Assembly (NCBI GenBank): GCA_023678885.1
Contig: CM043001.1
Span: forward strand, 6,148,001-6,212,000
Direction: 5' to 3'
Origin: Pogostemon cablin
Taxonomy: Eukaryota; Streptophyta; Magnoliopsida; Lamiales; Lamiaceae
DNA length: 64,000 nucleotides
The notes under the pieces are model-generated. The model searched no databases. It was not told the origin of the DNA and saw only the letters and a list, made by a program, of their open reading frames with translations. This document shows positions 1 to 11,201 of the stretch, in pieces. Both the position numbers and the translations under genes were made by a program. Every line of letters starts with the position of its first letter. Positions within the stretch are counted from its first letter, which is position 1.

Positions 1-63
1 TTGTAGCAGTAGTGTATAACTTATAAAATTTTATCAATATCTGATCCCTTTGAATGGAATGAC

Positions 64-608
64 TAGGGATGGCAATGGGACGGGTATTTTCGTGTACCCG
101 GTCTACCCGAACCCTAATGGGTAGGGTACATGTAGTTGTGAAAAATACCATTAGGGTTTGGGACGGGTACGGGTAATTCCTCAAATACCCGTGGGTAACC
201 CGATTATATATTTTTTTTATAAAATTTAATATATATTATATAATTTATATATGATAAGATATTTTATATATTTAATTAATAGTTATAAGTTTTATTTAAT
301 CATATTTATTAAATATTTTTTTAAAATAATACAATTTATATTATATTTATTTGATAATTAATTAATAATAATGTAATTTTTATTATTATACTTATTTAGA
401 TAATAAAAAATATAAATATATATAAAATAAATGAATATTAAATGGGTATGGATACCCTCGGGTATTGATAAACAGTAATGGGATGGGTACGGGTACCATA
501 ATAAATTTTTTAAAAGGGACGGATACGGATACGGGTAGTTATTTTTTTAATCGGATATGGATACGGGTACCCTAAAATAAGCGGGTACCCTACCCGTTGC
601 CATCCCTA
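64..608. mobile_element. hAT-type MITE, 545 bp
   Basis: The ends are near-perfect terminal inverted repeats: TAGGGATGGCAATGGG on the left, and on the right the complement of TAGGGATGGCAACGGG. The 8-bp direct repeat GGAATGAC (56-63 and 609-616) flanks it exactly. An 8-bp duplication and TIRs starting TAG are the hAT signature. The interior has many ACGGGTACCC-like subterminal motifs around an AT-rich core and no coding capacity, so it is non-autonomous. Confidence 0.9.
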
Positions 609-779
609 GGAATGACAGTTCTGGACTTAGATTGGCTTATCGTATAAAAAGAAAATAAAAAAGCAATTAAGTGTCCAGCGATAATCAATATTTTTTTTGT
701 AATTAACGAAACAAAATGTCAAACCAATTAATTAGTTCTAATATGAGTACATCATGCTATGGTAATAATGGTACCAGCC

Positions 780-1776
780 TGAAGATTAGAAAAGCAATAT
801 GCCTCCGGTAATGCAACATGTGATCGGGAGTGTTCCAGTTAAAGTCCCTCATTAATAACCCGTCATGGGTCCTGAGACACGCTGGGCCGCAACTGGAGTC
901 GTCCTCCTATCTGTAACAAATCTCTGCGAGCTGGAGTCAGTGGAAAAGTGTACGAAACCCCATGGGAGTCAATCTCGCGCAGCAAAGCTGGAATGACACA
1001 TCTGAATGGTAGAGTCTCTAATATCCGATGCTCCATCATGTCGGGCTCGTCATCCCATCTATGCCAGAACGAGTCAAAACAGAAGAAGGTCATATCAATC
1101 GTAATCAGTGCACATGGGTAGTAGTGCGCAAACGTGTGGACTATGAACATAATCTGTCAAAATAAGTTAAGAGGAATGCATATATTAGATGTAGAATCCT
1201 TGGTCAAAGTAGGAGATATAATTATTTGATTACATCATGGGTTCAGATAAAATACCACATCACACTCTATCCATGGCCTGGACCCCCTCCACATGGTAAA
1301 TTCCCTGCTGCGTACTCACGAAGATCTGTTAACAAGTCATCACTTATGTTGGCAAATGTCATTCTATCATCTCTGTACCGCCTCGTGTCCTCATTCCATA
1401 TGGATTGAACTCGGACCTTAGAGGAAAATCATTGTATAAGATTCGTCTCAAAATTACTTGGAAATTTTTTTCATACATTGATAATGTGGTTGTTACTTAT
1501 AGAGAATTACATGTTCAGAATGCAGTAGTTCCCAATATCCTGATGGATGTGTATGCCTATGGCCGACGGTCGCTCTGATAATATCCGGAGGTATACATCC
1601 AGGTGCTGAAACATATAGAAATTTATTACAGAATATTGTGAATTTGTGAACATATGTACTTATTAAGTATACACATGAAGACTCTCTTAATTACCTGATC
1701 ATCAAACCAAACACTAGAGTCCTTCATCCCAGTGAAAAAATCACTGCCCACTCCATAGCCGAGTCCAATGTCGACC
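780..1776 (-). pseudogene. Ulp1/C48 cysteine protease half
   Basis: Exons 1776-1695 (ends SSVWFDDQ) and about 1605-1510 (starts HLDVYLRIL) match the segment in Ulp1 proteins that precedes the catalytic core. The exon from 1153 carries the catalytic His (HYYPCALITID, codon 1126-1124) and the Asp (FDS, codon 1075-1073) at the usual 17-residue spacing. The catalytic Cys lies in the motif SSCGPACL (codon 891-889), but in another frame from the His/Asp segment, so a 1-bp indel separates them within QIGG..DSSCG. Downstream, a YRRHIAF-like end also matches Ulp1. C48 enzymes remove SUMO-like modifiers; this copy cannot. Confidence 0.65.
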
Positions 1777-1859
1777 CTGAATTCAATAATTCTTTAACAA
1801 AAAGCACAAGTATTTAAAGTAATATATGAAAATGTCTAAAATAGTAGATTAGCACTTAC

Positions 1860-2754
1860 AGATCTTTGCTTATCTTAAATTGCTGGTACAGTTGCCAGTG
1901 GCGCTCTCGTTCAGTCGTTGTGAATGATGACCGTAACGCTGCACTTGGTGAGCGACACCAGGTGTGGGGGCCATCAGACTCACAGGATCCACCACTCTAG
2001 AAGGGGGAGATCTAACCCCTGACCTCGAACTCGATGGCTCATACTCAGACCCCAGTTCCGTGAAATATCAGCTCGAAGTTGCCTGAACTCCTATGTAAGC
2101 GCAAGTCGAAATAAATGCTATGTCTGATGCTCAGACACAATATGACATGCAGCTGGATTAACAACTCATCCTGCTGATCCAGCCTACGGAAGACCCTTTC
2201 TTTGAAATCCTGATCATATCCGTGGGCGTCACCCATCCCACTCCCACGAAACACTGGGGGCTCATCCACTCCAGCGTCATAGTTCTGCTGTCCATCATGC
2301 TCATTTACAACTCGAGCATGCCAGCTACGAGCGGAGGACGGAGGAACATGATGCATAGGATCATACGAGCTGGGCTCAACATACCTCGTCTCTCCTGGAT
2401 CATGTCCAATGTGGTCAGGGCTAGGAGTATAGGGAGGTCGGTAAGAATGCTCATCCCAATTTGACACCCAAGCTAAAGGATCATCAATGCGCTGGCCATT
2501 CCACCAATCCTCAACAACCACACCAGAATAGTACTGCTGATCCCATGAATTACTAGTAGGATCGTATGCCTCCCCCGCGGTCTGCTGCTCCATATATGAG
2601 AAATCAGGCCCCCGGACGACCTTTCGTCTGGGGTTAGAAAATGACTTGGTGTACAGCCTATGATCAAACCCTGCAAAGGTTCATCATCTATTCCAATCCA
2701 ATAAACCTTTCTGTGCTCCTGAGGGAGCACCGGAAAATCCACCACTACAAGATC
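1860..2754 (-). pseudogene. Central low-complexity exon of the DUF1985-Ulp1 gene
   Basis: Acceptor AATCAG/GATCTTG, donor GATCT/GTAAGTG. Codes in two frames for a DLVVVDFPVLP start and then a Y, D, H, P and Q-rich linker (MEQQTAGEAYDP onward, 2593-2045). A frameshift lies near 2690, and another near 2060, after which the frame reads a Ser/Arg/Pro-rich stretch. The linker joins the DUF1985 half to the protease half; nothing catalytic is seen in it. Confidence 0.5.
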
Positions 2755-2845
2755 CTGATTCAAAAAAAAATACAGTTAGATACAATATCACTGATTTGTC
2801 TGTACCGAAATGGATTAATGATTCATAAAAATTTAGATTTCATAC

Positions 2846-2967
2846 CCAAGAAAATAGATTTCTATCAATCTTCTTCACCTTACGAAAAGTGGCATAGCAT
2901 CCTCCCTATAAGTAGGGACACGGCCATACGGTGCAGCAAGGGCAGGTAGACGCTCGTACGTCCAAAC
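2846..2967 (-). pseudogene. Exon 3 of the DUF1985-Ulp1 gene
   Basis: Acceptor GTGACAG/GTTTGG, donor TTGG/GTATGA. It begins VWTYERLPAL, which continues the ALL end of the previous exon and matches the VWAYE-type segment that follows DUF1985 in these proteins. It is 122 nt long, one base short of 41 codons, and the frame is lost inside a PLF-RKVKK segment, so a 1-bp deletion is inferred. Confidence 0.6.
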
Positions 2968-3057
2968 CTGTCACACATAAACTACATATGTTAGATTATT
3001 ACTGTTGCTGAAACTAGTAATACACTATAAATTTAAGTGATCTACTACAATACGTAC

Positions 3058-3776
3058 CAGGAGCGCAAATGTGCACCCGTAAAAGTGGTATCTGTTCTTG
3101 TTGGGGTTTGCCCCTTCAGGAAGTTCGGTCAAAATGTGGTCTATAAAGGCAGTACAGTCATATAACTGACCTGGCCCCAAGGGAATAAATCCCATCTACG
3201 CTCGTCCTCTACTAGCACCCAAACCCAATTGTCTACACTCACCTTGGTAACATCTGATCCAAGGAGAAAATAGTACAACAACAGCACCTTAGCAATTTTA
3301 ATCGCGTTCTCGGGGCTAACACCACTAAATTTTATACCTTCAAAGTCACGGGCAATCTCACTTACTAATGGTCTTTCACCCTGACCATAATACGTATCGT
3401 ACATCCCACCAGGCGGGATATAATACGACATGTTCGGATCAAATCTCACTCTGTCCCGAAAGCATAGCCCCATTATCCGCATGAACTCTACCCTACTAAA
3501 TCTAAGGCACTCATTCCCAACCTAAAAATATCTAGCAGTGACATCATCCCCGCTAAGTATGATCTCCCTTGTCATGAGACCGTGGAGATTAGCATGCACG
3601 TTCCAATCGTCTTGAAGATCCAAATAATGACCAAAACATGATCTCCTAAATATCTCCTCCGCATTACCCCCAACCTTTGTTAACTGCTTACGGATAATTG
3701 TCATAACAACCCCAGGTTTGCAGTAATTATGTATACTGCAGTTCTGCCCCTGCATACTTGGACGCTTCCATTCACC
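3058..3776 (-). pseudogene. DUF1985-like exon 2 of the Ulp1 transposon gene
   Basis: The acceptor is TTTGTGCAG at 3777-3785 and the donor is CTG/GTACGT at 3058/3057. The conserved order of DUF1985 is visible: a CFGHYLDL block, an LRFSRVEFMRIMGL block, then ALLLY-like, WVLVEDERRWDLFPWG and YHFYGCTFALL blocks. One TAG stop at about 3522 sits where the domain normally carries a residue; TGG to TAG would explain it. A 5-bp insertion (GTCAG beside CAG, near 3170) shifts the frame. The exon is 719 nt long; without the 5 bp it would be 714 nt, or 238 whole codons, which fits phase-0 introns on both sides. Confidence 0.75.
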
Positions 3777-3939
3777 CTGCACAAATTAAATTTTTTGCTA
3801 AATAATATGTAACACACATCAAATAGATGTACTCTGCATCAATTCAACCAACTTACTTAATAAGATAATAAGTCATAATTATATCAAATAACAATAAGTT
3901 CATTGCAGAAACTGAACAAATATTGGCACACTCAATCAT

Positions 3940-4545
3940 TTGTTCTATTCCGCCTACTTTTTGTTCTATTCGGCCTACACAATGTTTTATTTGGCCTACG
4001 GATATTGCTCTATTCGGCCAAGGTCAGTGCTATCACATTATTCAAACTACACTTTGTTCTATTCGCCCTACACTTGTTCTATTCGGCCTACAGATTTGTT
4101 CTATTCGGTCTACAAAAAATTTCTATTCGGCCAACCAATATTTCCAAATATTCTAAAAAATACACTCCTACAATTTGTTCTATTCGGCCTACACTTGTTC
4201 TATTTGGCCTACAGATTTGTTCTATTCGGCCTATAAAAAAACTCTATTCGGCCAACCAACATTTCCAAAAAATTCTAAAAAATACACTCCTACACTTTGT
4301 TCTATTTTGCCTACACTTATTCTATTCGGCCTACAGATTTGTTCTATTCGGCCTACCAAAAAAGCTCTATTCGGCCAACCAACATTTTCAAAAAATTCAA
4401 AAAAAATACACTCCTACACTTTGTTCTATTCGGCCTACACTTGTTCTATTCGGCCTACATATTTGTTCTATTTGGTCTACCACAAAGCCCTATTCGGCCA
4501 ACCAATATTTCCAAAAAATTCAAAAAAAAATAAACACCCCACTGC
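3940..4545. repeat. Higher-order minisatellite in intron 1 of the Ulp1 gene
   Basis: The unit TTGTTCTATTCGGCCTACA (plus strand) recurs about 20 times, with variants. Groups of four units plus an A-rich spacer form a longer repeat of 122-124 bp: the landmark TACACTCC recurs at about 4161, 4283 and 4407, with a degraded copy at 4531. The array has few stop codons in several frames, which creates long spurious reading frames. It lies wholly in the intron between 4784 and 3777. Confidence 0.9.
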
Positions 4546-4799
4546 GGTCCTACATTTTAAACATGATGTATACACAATTTAGTCACATTCAACACATTAT
4601 ATTTCTAAATCACAACATGTAACAAACATTATATACAATGAATTCACATTTTACACATATGAACAAAACCACACAAAATGTACGACGTATCCTCGAAAAC
4701 GAGTACTACAAACTCAATGTAGGACACATTATAAACAAATAACTCACAATTTAAAAGTGCAAATAAAACTGCTTTCATACATACCTGAAAATTTGTCAT

Positions 4800-5844
4800 T
4801 TCGAAAGATGAGAGACTGAGAAAGGGGTACTACGAATGGGTGGCACTGCTCTTTGTGCTTTGGGACGAAAGGGAGAGAGGAAGAGAGAGGATGTTGGACG
4901 AAATATGAGAGAGAAGAAAGATATTTGGAATGAAAATGACGTTAATGATATACCCCACCAACCCACATCCAAAATTTTAATTTAAAAATTTTTAAAACTT
5001 TAAATGTGGTCCACCAACCCACAAAGTAAAATTTTAAATGTGGTCCACTCACCCCATTTACTGCAGTCAAAACTGACATGATGATAGCCCCTTTATTTTC
5101 GTCCTTTATCTGACAATTATTGGGGTAATTTGGGGAGTTCACTAAATAGTGGCTATTAAAAATTATTCTTAACAGATGTGGCTATTTAAAATTGTACTTA
5201 GTCAAAAGTGACTATTAAAAAATCGCTACGTTTTTATATTTAAGAGAATAAAATTTAATATTAAAAAGTACAACTTTTAAAAAGTGTTGAATTTGAGAAT
5301 ACGATCTCCCTGTATACATGCAAGTTTTACCCTTATATTTTTTATGCCATATATTGTAGAAGGTGTGACGAGATATTATGCCATATTGTAGAAGGTGTGA
5401 CAAGATAAAGGAAAAATTAAATCTTAAAATAATAAAAACATAAATTTTAAGAATAATCATGAGATTACATTCCCTTTATAGATCGGTCATACAACCAATA
5501 TTTATATAGTGATTATTAAAAAAAAACACACTGATATTAGAATTATGAATTATTTAAAGAGCGTTACTATTACTACTCGAAATTTTGTTGAGGGCATCCG
5601 ATAATTAAAAAAATGAAATGAAAAGACCATTATAACTTCACGCTTAAATCCACTTTAAATCAATTCATTATATGTAGATAGTGAGTTTGATAATCCCCTT
5701 GCTGAGGTATTTATGTGGTTGTTAAGGAAGATTAACTCAACTAATCAAACATTAATTTGTGGAAGAAGATGGAAAAGGTACACTCAAGATTTTCCCCCAC
5801 CTCTGAGTCTCTAGAAGGGAAAATAGTGATTGTATTGAGCTTAT
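4800..5844. other. Non-coding upstream region, mostly AT-rich
   Basis: 4800-4930 is GA-rich on the plus strand (CT-rich on the minus strand) directly upstream of the ATG at 4799, as expected for the leader of the Ulp1 transposon gene. Short repeats follow: GTGGTCCACC motifs (5006-5050), GTGGCTATT-type units (5147-5220), and a 36-bp imperfect duplication containing TTGTAGAAGGTGTGAC (about 5338-5405). No gene is seen. Confidence 0.5.
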
Positions 5845-6216
5845 AGCATCTACATTGGAATGACTTTTTTCAGTTTTTACCCAAAAATACATGAATTGTC
5901 CAGTGTAAAATGTAATAATTAAACTCACTTATCCACCCCTACCTTTCTGCTTGTTCAAAGTAATGAACTCGCTTTATTCATTGGGATTGACAATTGAAAA
6001 ATATATAAATAAATGGAGTGAGTAACACATTCAAATTTTATTAGGTGTATTTCACACTTTAAAAAAACACGTGAAGCTGAAAACCTAGTGGGCCCAATCA
6101 GATGTGAGTTTATATTGAGCAATTAATGTGAGTAAAGGTTGAGTTTTTTTTAAAATCATTCTAAAGTAAAATATGTGGAGAAATTGGTTTAAACTCATTA
6201 AACCAATGCAGATGCT
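5845..6216. mobile_element. Short MITE with 5-bp duplication
   Basis: The left end AGCATCTACATTGG and right end CCAATGCAGATGCT are inverted repeats with one mismatch over 14 bp. CTTAT flanks both sides (5840-5844 and 6217-6221). It has no coding capacity. The superfamily is uncertain because a 5-bp duplication is unusual for a MITE. Confidence 0.6.
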
Positions 6217-6651
6217 CTTATGTCACTTGGACTTGCTTTTTATCATGATCCACATATTTTTTGGGATACTGTTATTTATACATTTTCTTCCTCTCTCTCT
6301 CTTCATTAATGCTTGTCAGGGCATTAATGGTCAGTCATGTCGGAGCATTAATTACTATCACTTCGAGGCATTTAATGCTGTTACCTCGGGACATTTAATA
6401 CTCCCTATGAAAGATGCATTAAATTTTTAGGAGTTAGCTAATAAGCTATACGGCCGCATACCATCATTTTCCTAGATAGATAGGATAGGTAATGATGCAA
6501 AAATATGGACCCGGACTCCTTCGGGAAGGAGCGAGATCTGAGTGGAAGGGTCTCGGTTTCCCGAATATAGGGCGCGGATTTCAATGTCTCCTTTTCAACA
6601 TGATGTACTTCCCTCGACTTCCTGGATATAGGGTACCCGATGTTCAACGTG
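6217..6651. other. Unassigned sequence with GCATTAAT-type repeats
   Basis: 6300-6420 holds four imperfect copies of a (G)CATTTAATG/GCATTAATG motif spaced by about 25 bp, each preceded by TCAGG, TCGG, CGAGG or TCGGG. 6450-6650 has higher GC content and ends at the insertion point of the solo LTR; the same unit resumes at 7857. It may be part of an older repeat. No protein similarity is recognised. Confidence 0.3.
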
Positions 6652-6656
6652 GACGA

Positions 6657-7856
6657 TGTTAGATTGTATAATAAAGTCTAGCTTTTTGCATGAACAATGT
6701 TTAACAATAAATTTGAAATGAGAATCATACTGTCAAATATTTTGCATATTATAATTTAATTGCAAAAGTCAACTTACTTTATACTGTAGATAATATGTTG
6801 TGCGACAACATGCGGAAGATCATATTATCGGTTTCCTTATAAAGTATAAATAGATGCTCACAATCGAGATAGATGTGGACTATCTATCGGAATGGTTGTA
6901 GTGTTATTTGGTATTAGTTTGTCTTGACTATAGAATCACAATAGTGCACTATGTGTGTATTGAGTAGGACCGCTTGAGATCGTTCGATTTATACTGACTA
7001 TATAGGAGAACTTGATCTCAGTTATTATGGATATTAGTGCTCTTAATCCCTAGACAGTAACCTCGACACGTAGAGCAGTATGTACTTCTTTAATTCATCA
7101 ATGGGTGAGATTTACATGTAATTAAATCAATAAACTCGGTGAGTTGGGAAATAGTGATGTCTCTATGGTGTGCTGTTGATTGTAGAAGGAATCTGTGTCT
7201 AATTAAATAAGTTGATGATGTCCCCTTGAGGAGCTCATAAGAATTATCATGTAAACCCTGCAGGTGGATTTATTCTGGCATGATAACAAGGTTGAGTGGT
7301 ACTACTCTCGGATGAGATATTAATTAATGGAGTTGTCAGTAACTTAATTAATTAATGGGCATTGTATATCTTAAACATGGGGAGACTAACGGACTCATAA
7401 TAAGAAGGAGCCCAAAACGTAATTTTGGGATTGGAGCGGCAGTGCAGTAATAATATTTTAGTGGAATATATTATTATTATTGGATTTAAGTATAAGTTTT
7501 TGGCTAAAATTGGATACTTAAGCCCAATAGAGGCCCGGCTCTAATTTCTCCTCATGGTCCCTGCTATAGCCCATAAATAAGTCATCTCAACTTTCCGAAA
7601 CCTTAATCATATGCTCCTAAAACACGTTAGAGAGGGTGGAGAGCAGATTGAGAAGATCTTGAAGATCGTCGCCCACACGATATCAAGATTAGACTTGGGA
7701 ATACAGCAGAAGATCAAGAGGTCGTTTTCTGCAGCTGTTCAATTTCTACATCAAACCCTGGTGAAAGGTAATACGTTTCTATCTTCTTGCTTCTCCTAAT
7801 TTAGAAAAGTATGGAACTCTAACGGTTCATGTTAACCAAACGATCGAACGCCAACA
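6657..7856 (+). mobile_element. Solo LTR, related to the copia LTRs at 9.8 and 16.9 kb
   Basis: Begins TGTTAGATTG, ends CCAACA, 1200 bp, with a perfect 5-bp target duplication GACGA at 6652-6656 and 7857-7861. It aligns end to end, in opposite orientation, with the LTRs at 9838-11039 and 16917-18118 but is clearly more diverged. It contains a TATAAAG/TATAAATAG pair (about 6838-6853), the likely LTR promoter. There is no internal sequence on either side, so the element was reduced to a solo LTR by LTR-LTR recombination. Confidence 0.92.
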
Positions 7857-7861
7857 GACGA

Positions 7862-9041
7862 TCCCTAGATGTAGAAGATATTCGGGTCCAAAGGAATAAA
7901 TGAGCCGCCCTTTAATGGATCATTATTACAGCCTATTAAGGCTGGTCCTATCACATTATACATAAACTATTTTGCCCATCCAATATAACATATAACTTGC
8001 ACAACAAAAAAAACGCGACATCTGAGAGAGAGAGAGAGAGAGAGAGATGAAGGGAAATGGGTAGAATCTCATTTCGACAATCGACACAGAATAAAAAAAA
8101 GAGATGAATAGGAAGGGATAAAACCCATTCCAATAGCACACAATTAGATCTTAGGTAATTTATTCAACTTGCGAAAGAATATGTGAAAATTTTTTTAATT
8201 AAGTGTAATAAACTTTGTGTCTTGGATGTCCTCGATTATAATTGAACTTTAACACCAATTTTTATTTTCAACTTGAATTTATTTCTTCCTTTTTTAGTTT
8301 TTAGCAATCAATAGAACCCAAAGTTTTCAGATCTTTTCAGTATCAATTCTCAACTCAAGAAGTAAAGAAAAAAAAGATGCAACATTCATTAAAATTTGTT
8401 TAGGAAAATGGATTATTTTTGCTCAAAAAATATTGGTAAAAGTATCACGTGCTATCCAGAAACCCTCTGGCCATAGTTGGATAAATTGGTGAATGAAAAG
8501 GAGAAGTTCCTAAGGCTTATGATGGGTGACTTGGTGTGCTGGGTGTGCATGCAAAGAAAATTATTTTGAATATATTAATTTTATTTGGATTTAAGAGTAA
8601 GATTTGACATTATATACATAAAAATTGTAATTATTAGGTGCCCTCAGTAGAATTTTGAGTGGCAATAACGCCGTCCTTTTCTAAACCACTAAAAAACTCT
8701 TTTATAACAAAAGTATTAATTACCAATGCAACTTATTCTGTTAGTAATTATCAATGAATTGCCAACAAATATTACATTTGATTTTTAGTAACAGAATTCC
8801 TATAATTTTTAATATTATTATTAAGGGAATAATATCCATTTTTATTTACCAACTGATTACCAATTGAATTATTATATAATTTGTCAACATAATTATTAGC
8901 AACAGATTACTAACAAAAATATTTATAAACAAAATTGGATTTTTCTCACAGAAGATAATTCAAAGAAGACAAACGCTCTCCTTACAGAATAAGAAATCAA
9001 ATTTTTTATTGCTTATATGATTCCAATTAAAATTCTTTCAT
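7862..9041. other. Non-coding, with a GA microsatellite and a CACTA-like relic
   Basis: A (GA)n tract of about 12 units lies at 8024-8047. 8690-8940 has degraded TTACCAA/CAACAGATTAC motifs like those inside the CACTA element at 19697-20127, which suggests an old member of that family without clear ends. Nothing coding is seen. Confidence 0.4.
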
Positions 9042-9506
9042 ACACACTACAAGAAAACTGTCAAATTCCAACAGAAAAATTCCAACGAATAGCAAATCAG
9101 TTGGAAAATTTTGAGTTCCAAAGAATTTTTCAATAAAACTTTTATAAAACATTGGAAAATTCCAGTGAAAATTCCCATGAAAATTTAAACCATTGGTAAT
9201 TTCCAGCGAAAATTCCCATGGAAATTTAAATTGTTGGAAATTTTCAGTGCTTATTCCAATAGTCTGAAAAACTATAGAAAATTTTCAATGAAAATTCCTA
9301 TAAAACCTAAAATTGTTGGAAAGTTCCAACGAAAATTCCCATATAAATTTAAACCGTTGGAAAATTCCAATAGCTTGATAAACCATTGGAATTTTCCAAT
9401 AGAAATTTCAATTAAACATAAGCCGTTGGAAAATTCTAATGAAAATTCCATTGAAAAAAGAGACTTAGATAAGTTTAAATATCAATTTATAACATAAAGT
9501 ATATAT

Positions 9507-9578
9507 TAGCTAAGTTGGTAAGTGATAAGGTGATATACGCAAGAGGTCAAGGGTTCAAATCCGAAAAACTATTTTTTT
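9507..9578 (+). ncRNA. tRNA-like Pol III unit inside the CACTA element
   Basis: TAGCTAAGTTGG (9507-9518) fits the box A consensus and GGTTCAAATCC (9552-9562) fits box B at every position, 33 bp apart. A run of seven T follows at about 9572-9578, enough to end Pol III transcription. No cloverleaf with a clear anticodon stem can be drawn by eye, so it is a tRNA-derived promoter or SINE-like relic, not a working tRNA. Confidence 0.5.
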
Positions 9579-9837
9579 ATCTTTGATAAATTCCAACGGA
9601 GTTCGAAGATCATTGAAATTTATTCCAACATTAATTCCAAAAGAAAATTAGTTGGAAAAATGTTTGAATCACTTTTAGATAAAAAAATTCCAACAAAAAA
9701 ATATCGTTGGATTCACTGTTAGATTTTTGAAACCGTTGGAAATGTTGTTGGAAAAATGACATTCCAATGGTTACTTTTCCAACAAAAAAAATTCGTAGGA
9801 ATTCCAATGGTATTTTTGCATGTTTCAATATTTTTTC

Positions 9838-11039
9838 TGTAGGCAATTGGATCGTGTGGTTCAACGTGATTCGTTAGTAAAACAGGCAAACAATAACAGC
9901 GGAAGCAAAAATAATGTTTACCGTACTTATGGGTTGATGTAGAGGATGATTCACTGCAGAGAACTACCTCTGATCTTCTACCGTATGTCCCAAAGTCAAC
10001 TCTGGTGTTGGGTGGTCAACAGTCCCCAGAGTTCTCTCAATCTGCTCTCTGTTGTCTCCCGTATGTCAAAATGAGGCACTGACTTAGGGTTAACAGGAAC
10101 TGAGATGACTTATATACTTGGGCTACAGCAGGGACCAGGAGGAAAAATTGGACTGGGCCTCAATTGAATTTAATTAACCAAGCTTAGCCCAAAGCTTTTA
10201 ATTAAATCCAATAATAATAATTTAGTCCAGTAAAATATTATTACTGCACTACCCGTCCAATCCCAAATTATGTTCTGGGCTCCTTCTTATTATAAGCCAG
10301 ATGGTCTCCCCATGTTTAAGATATACAATGTTCATTAATTAATTAAGTTACTGACAACTCAAATTAATTAATATCTCATCCGAGAGTAGTACCACTCAAC
10401 CTTATTATCATGCCGGAAATTAATCCACTTGCAAGATTTACATGATAAACCTTATGAGCTCCTCAAGGGGACATCATCAACCTATGTCGGGCATGGATTC
10501 CTTCTACAATCAACAGCACACCATAGAGACAGCACTACTTCCCAACTCACCGAGTATATTGATTTAATACTTATAAATCTCACCCATTGATGAATCAAAG
10601 AAATACATACTGCCCTACGTGTCGAGGTTATTGTATAGGGATTAAGAGCACGAACTTCCATAATAACAGAGATCAAGTTCTACTATATAGTCAGTATAAG
10701 AAGAACGATCTCAGGCGGTCCTGCTCAATACACACAAGTGCACTAATGTGATTCTATAGCCAAGATAAGCTAATACCAAACCACACTACAATCATACCGA
10801 TAGAGAGTTCCCGTCTATCTCAGTTGTGAGCATCTATTTATACTTTATAAGGAAACCGATAATATGATCTTCTGCATGTTGTCGCACAACATATTATCTA
10901 CAGTATACAGTAAATGGACTATTGCATCATGCATATAAAATAAATTATAAGATGCAATCATTTGATCAATGATTCTCATTTCAAATATTGTTATGACATT
11001 GTTCATACTAAAGCTAGACTTTTAGTATACAATCCAACA
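9838..11039 (-). repeat. 3' LTR of the 8.3-kb copia element
   Basis: On the minus strand it reads TGTTGGATTG to CCTACA. It pairs with 16917-18118. Confidence 0.95.
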
Positions 11040-11049
11040 ATCTCCCACT
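11040..11049 (-). promoter_or_regulatory. Polypurine tract of the copia element
   Basis: The minus strand reads AGTGGGAGAT immediately before the 3' LTR start TGTTGG. This is the plus-strand DNA priming site, in the form common to copia elements. Confidence 0.85.
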
Positions 11050-11201
11050 TATACTAAAAGACTATGATGTCATGTCTTCTGCTATACATCTGATTCCTAC
11101 TCCCACTACACGACCATTAAAAGCTCTCGCCTTAAGGTCCTTGTAAATGGTTTACTAGGTCATCATCCGATGCAATCTAGGCGACAACAACCTTTCCCTC
11201 A

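Larger units (their letters stand above)
780..4799 (-). pseudogene. Decayed DUF1985-Ulp1 (C48 protease) transposon gene
   Basis: This is a split gene of the type carried by plant Mutator-like elements that encode Ulp1 proteases (KAONASHI-like). Splice sites that can be read on the minus strand are: exon 1 4799-4785 (5 codons, donor GTATGT), exon 2 3776-3058, exon 3 2967-2846, exon 4 about 2754-1860, exon 5 1776-1695, exon 6 from 1605, and C-terminal exons down to about 780. The N-terminal part resembles DUF1985, the middle is low-complexity and acidic, and the C-terminus carries a protease H-D-C triad. Lesions include an in-frame TAG, a 5-bp insertion, a 1-bp deletion and further frameshifts, so no full product can be made. 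No clear MULE terminal repeats were found; the link to MULEs rests on family knowledge of the DUF1985-Ulp1 pairing. Confidence 0.75.

Noticed and set aside
3903..4622. A 239-codon plus-strand reading frame
   Set aside because: It is read through the minisatellite; the peptide is the repeat in three frames, and the array lies in an intron of the opposite strand.
780..5220. MULE terminal inverted repeats around the Ulp1 gene
   Set aside because: No pair of matching ends could be found by eye on the two sides.
9231..9497. An 88-codon frame in the CACTA arm
   Set aside because: It is read through TTCCAACG subterminal repeats; low-complexity peptide.
10482..10676. A 64-codon frame repeated at 17561-17755
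   Set aside because: Both copies lie within the two LTRs; repetition comes from the LTR pair.
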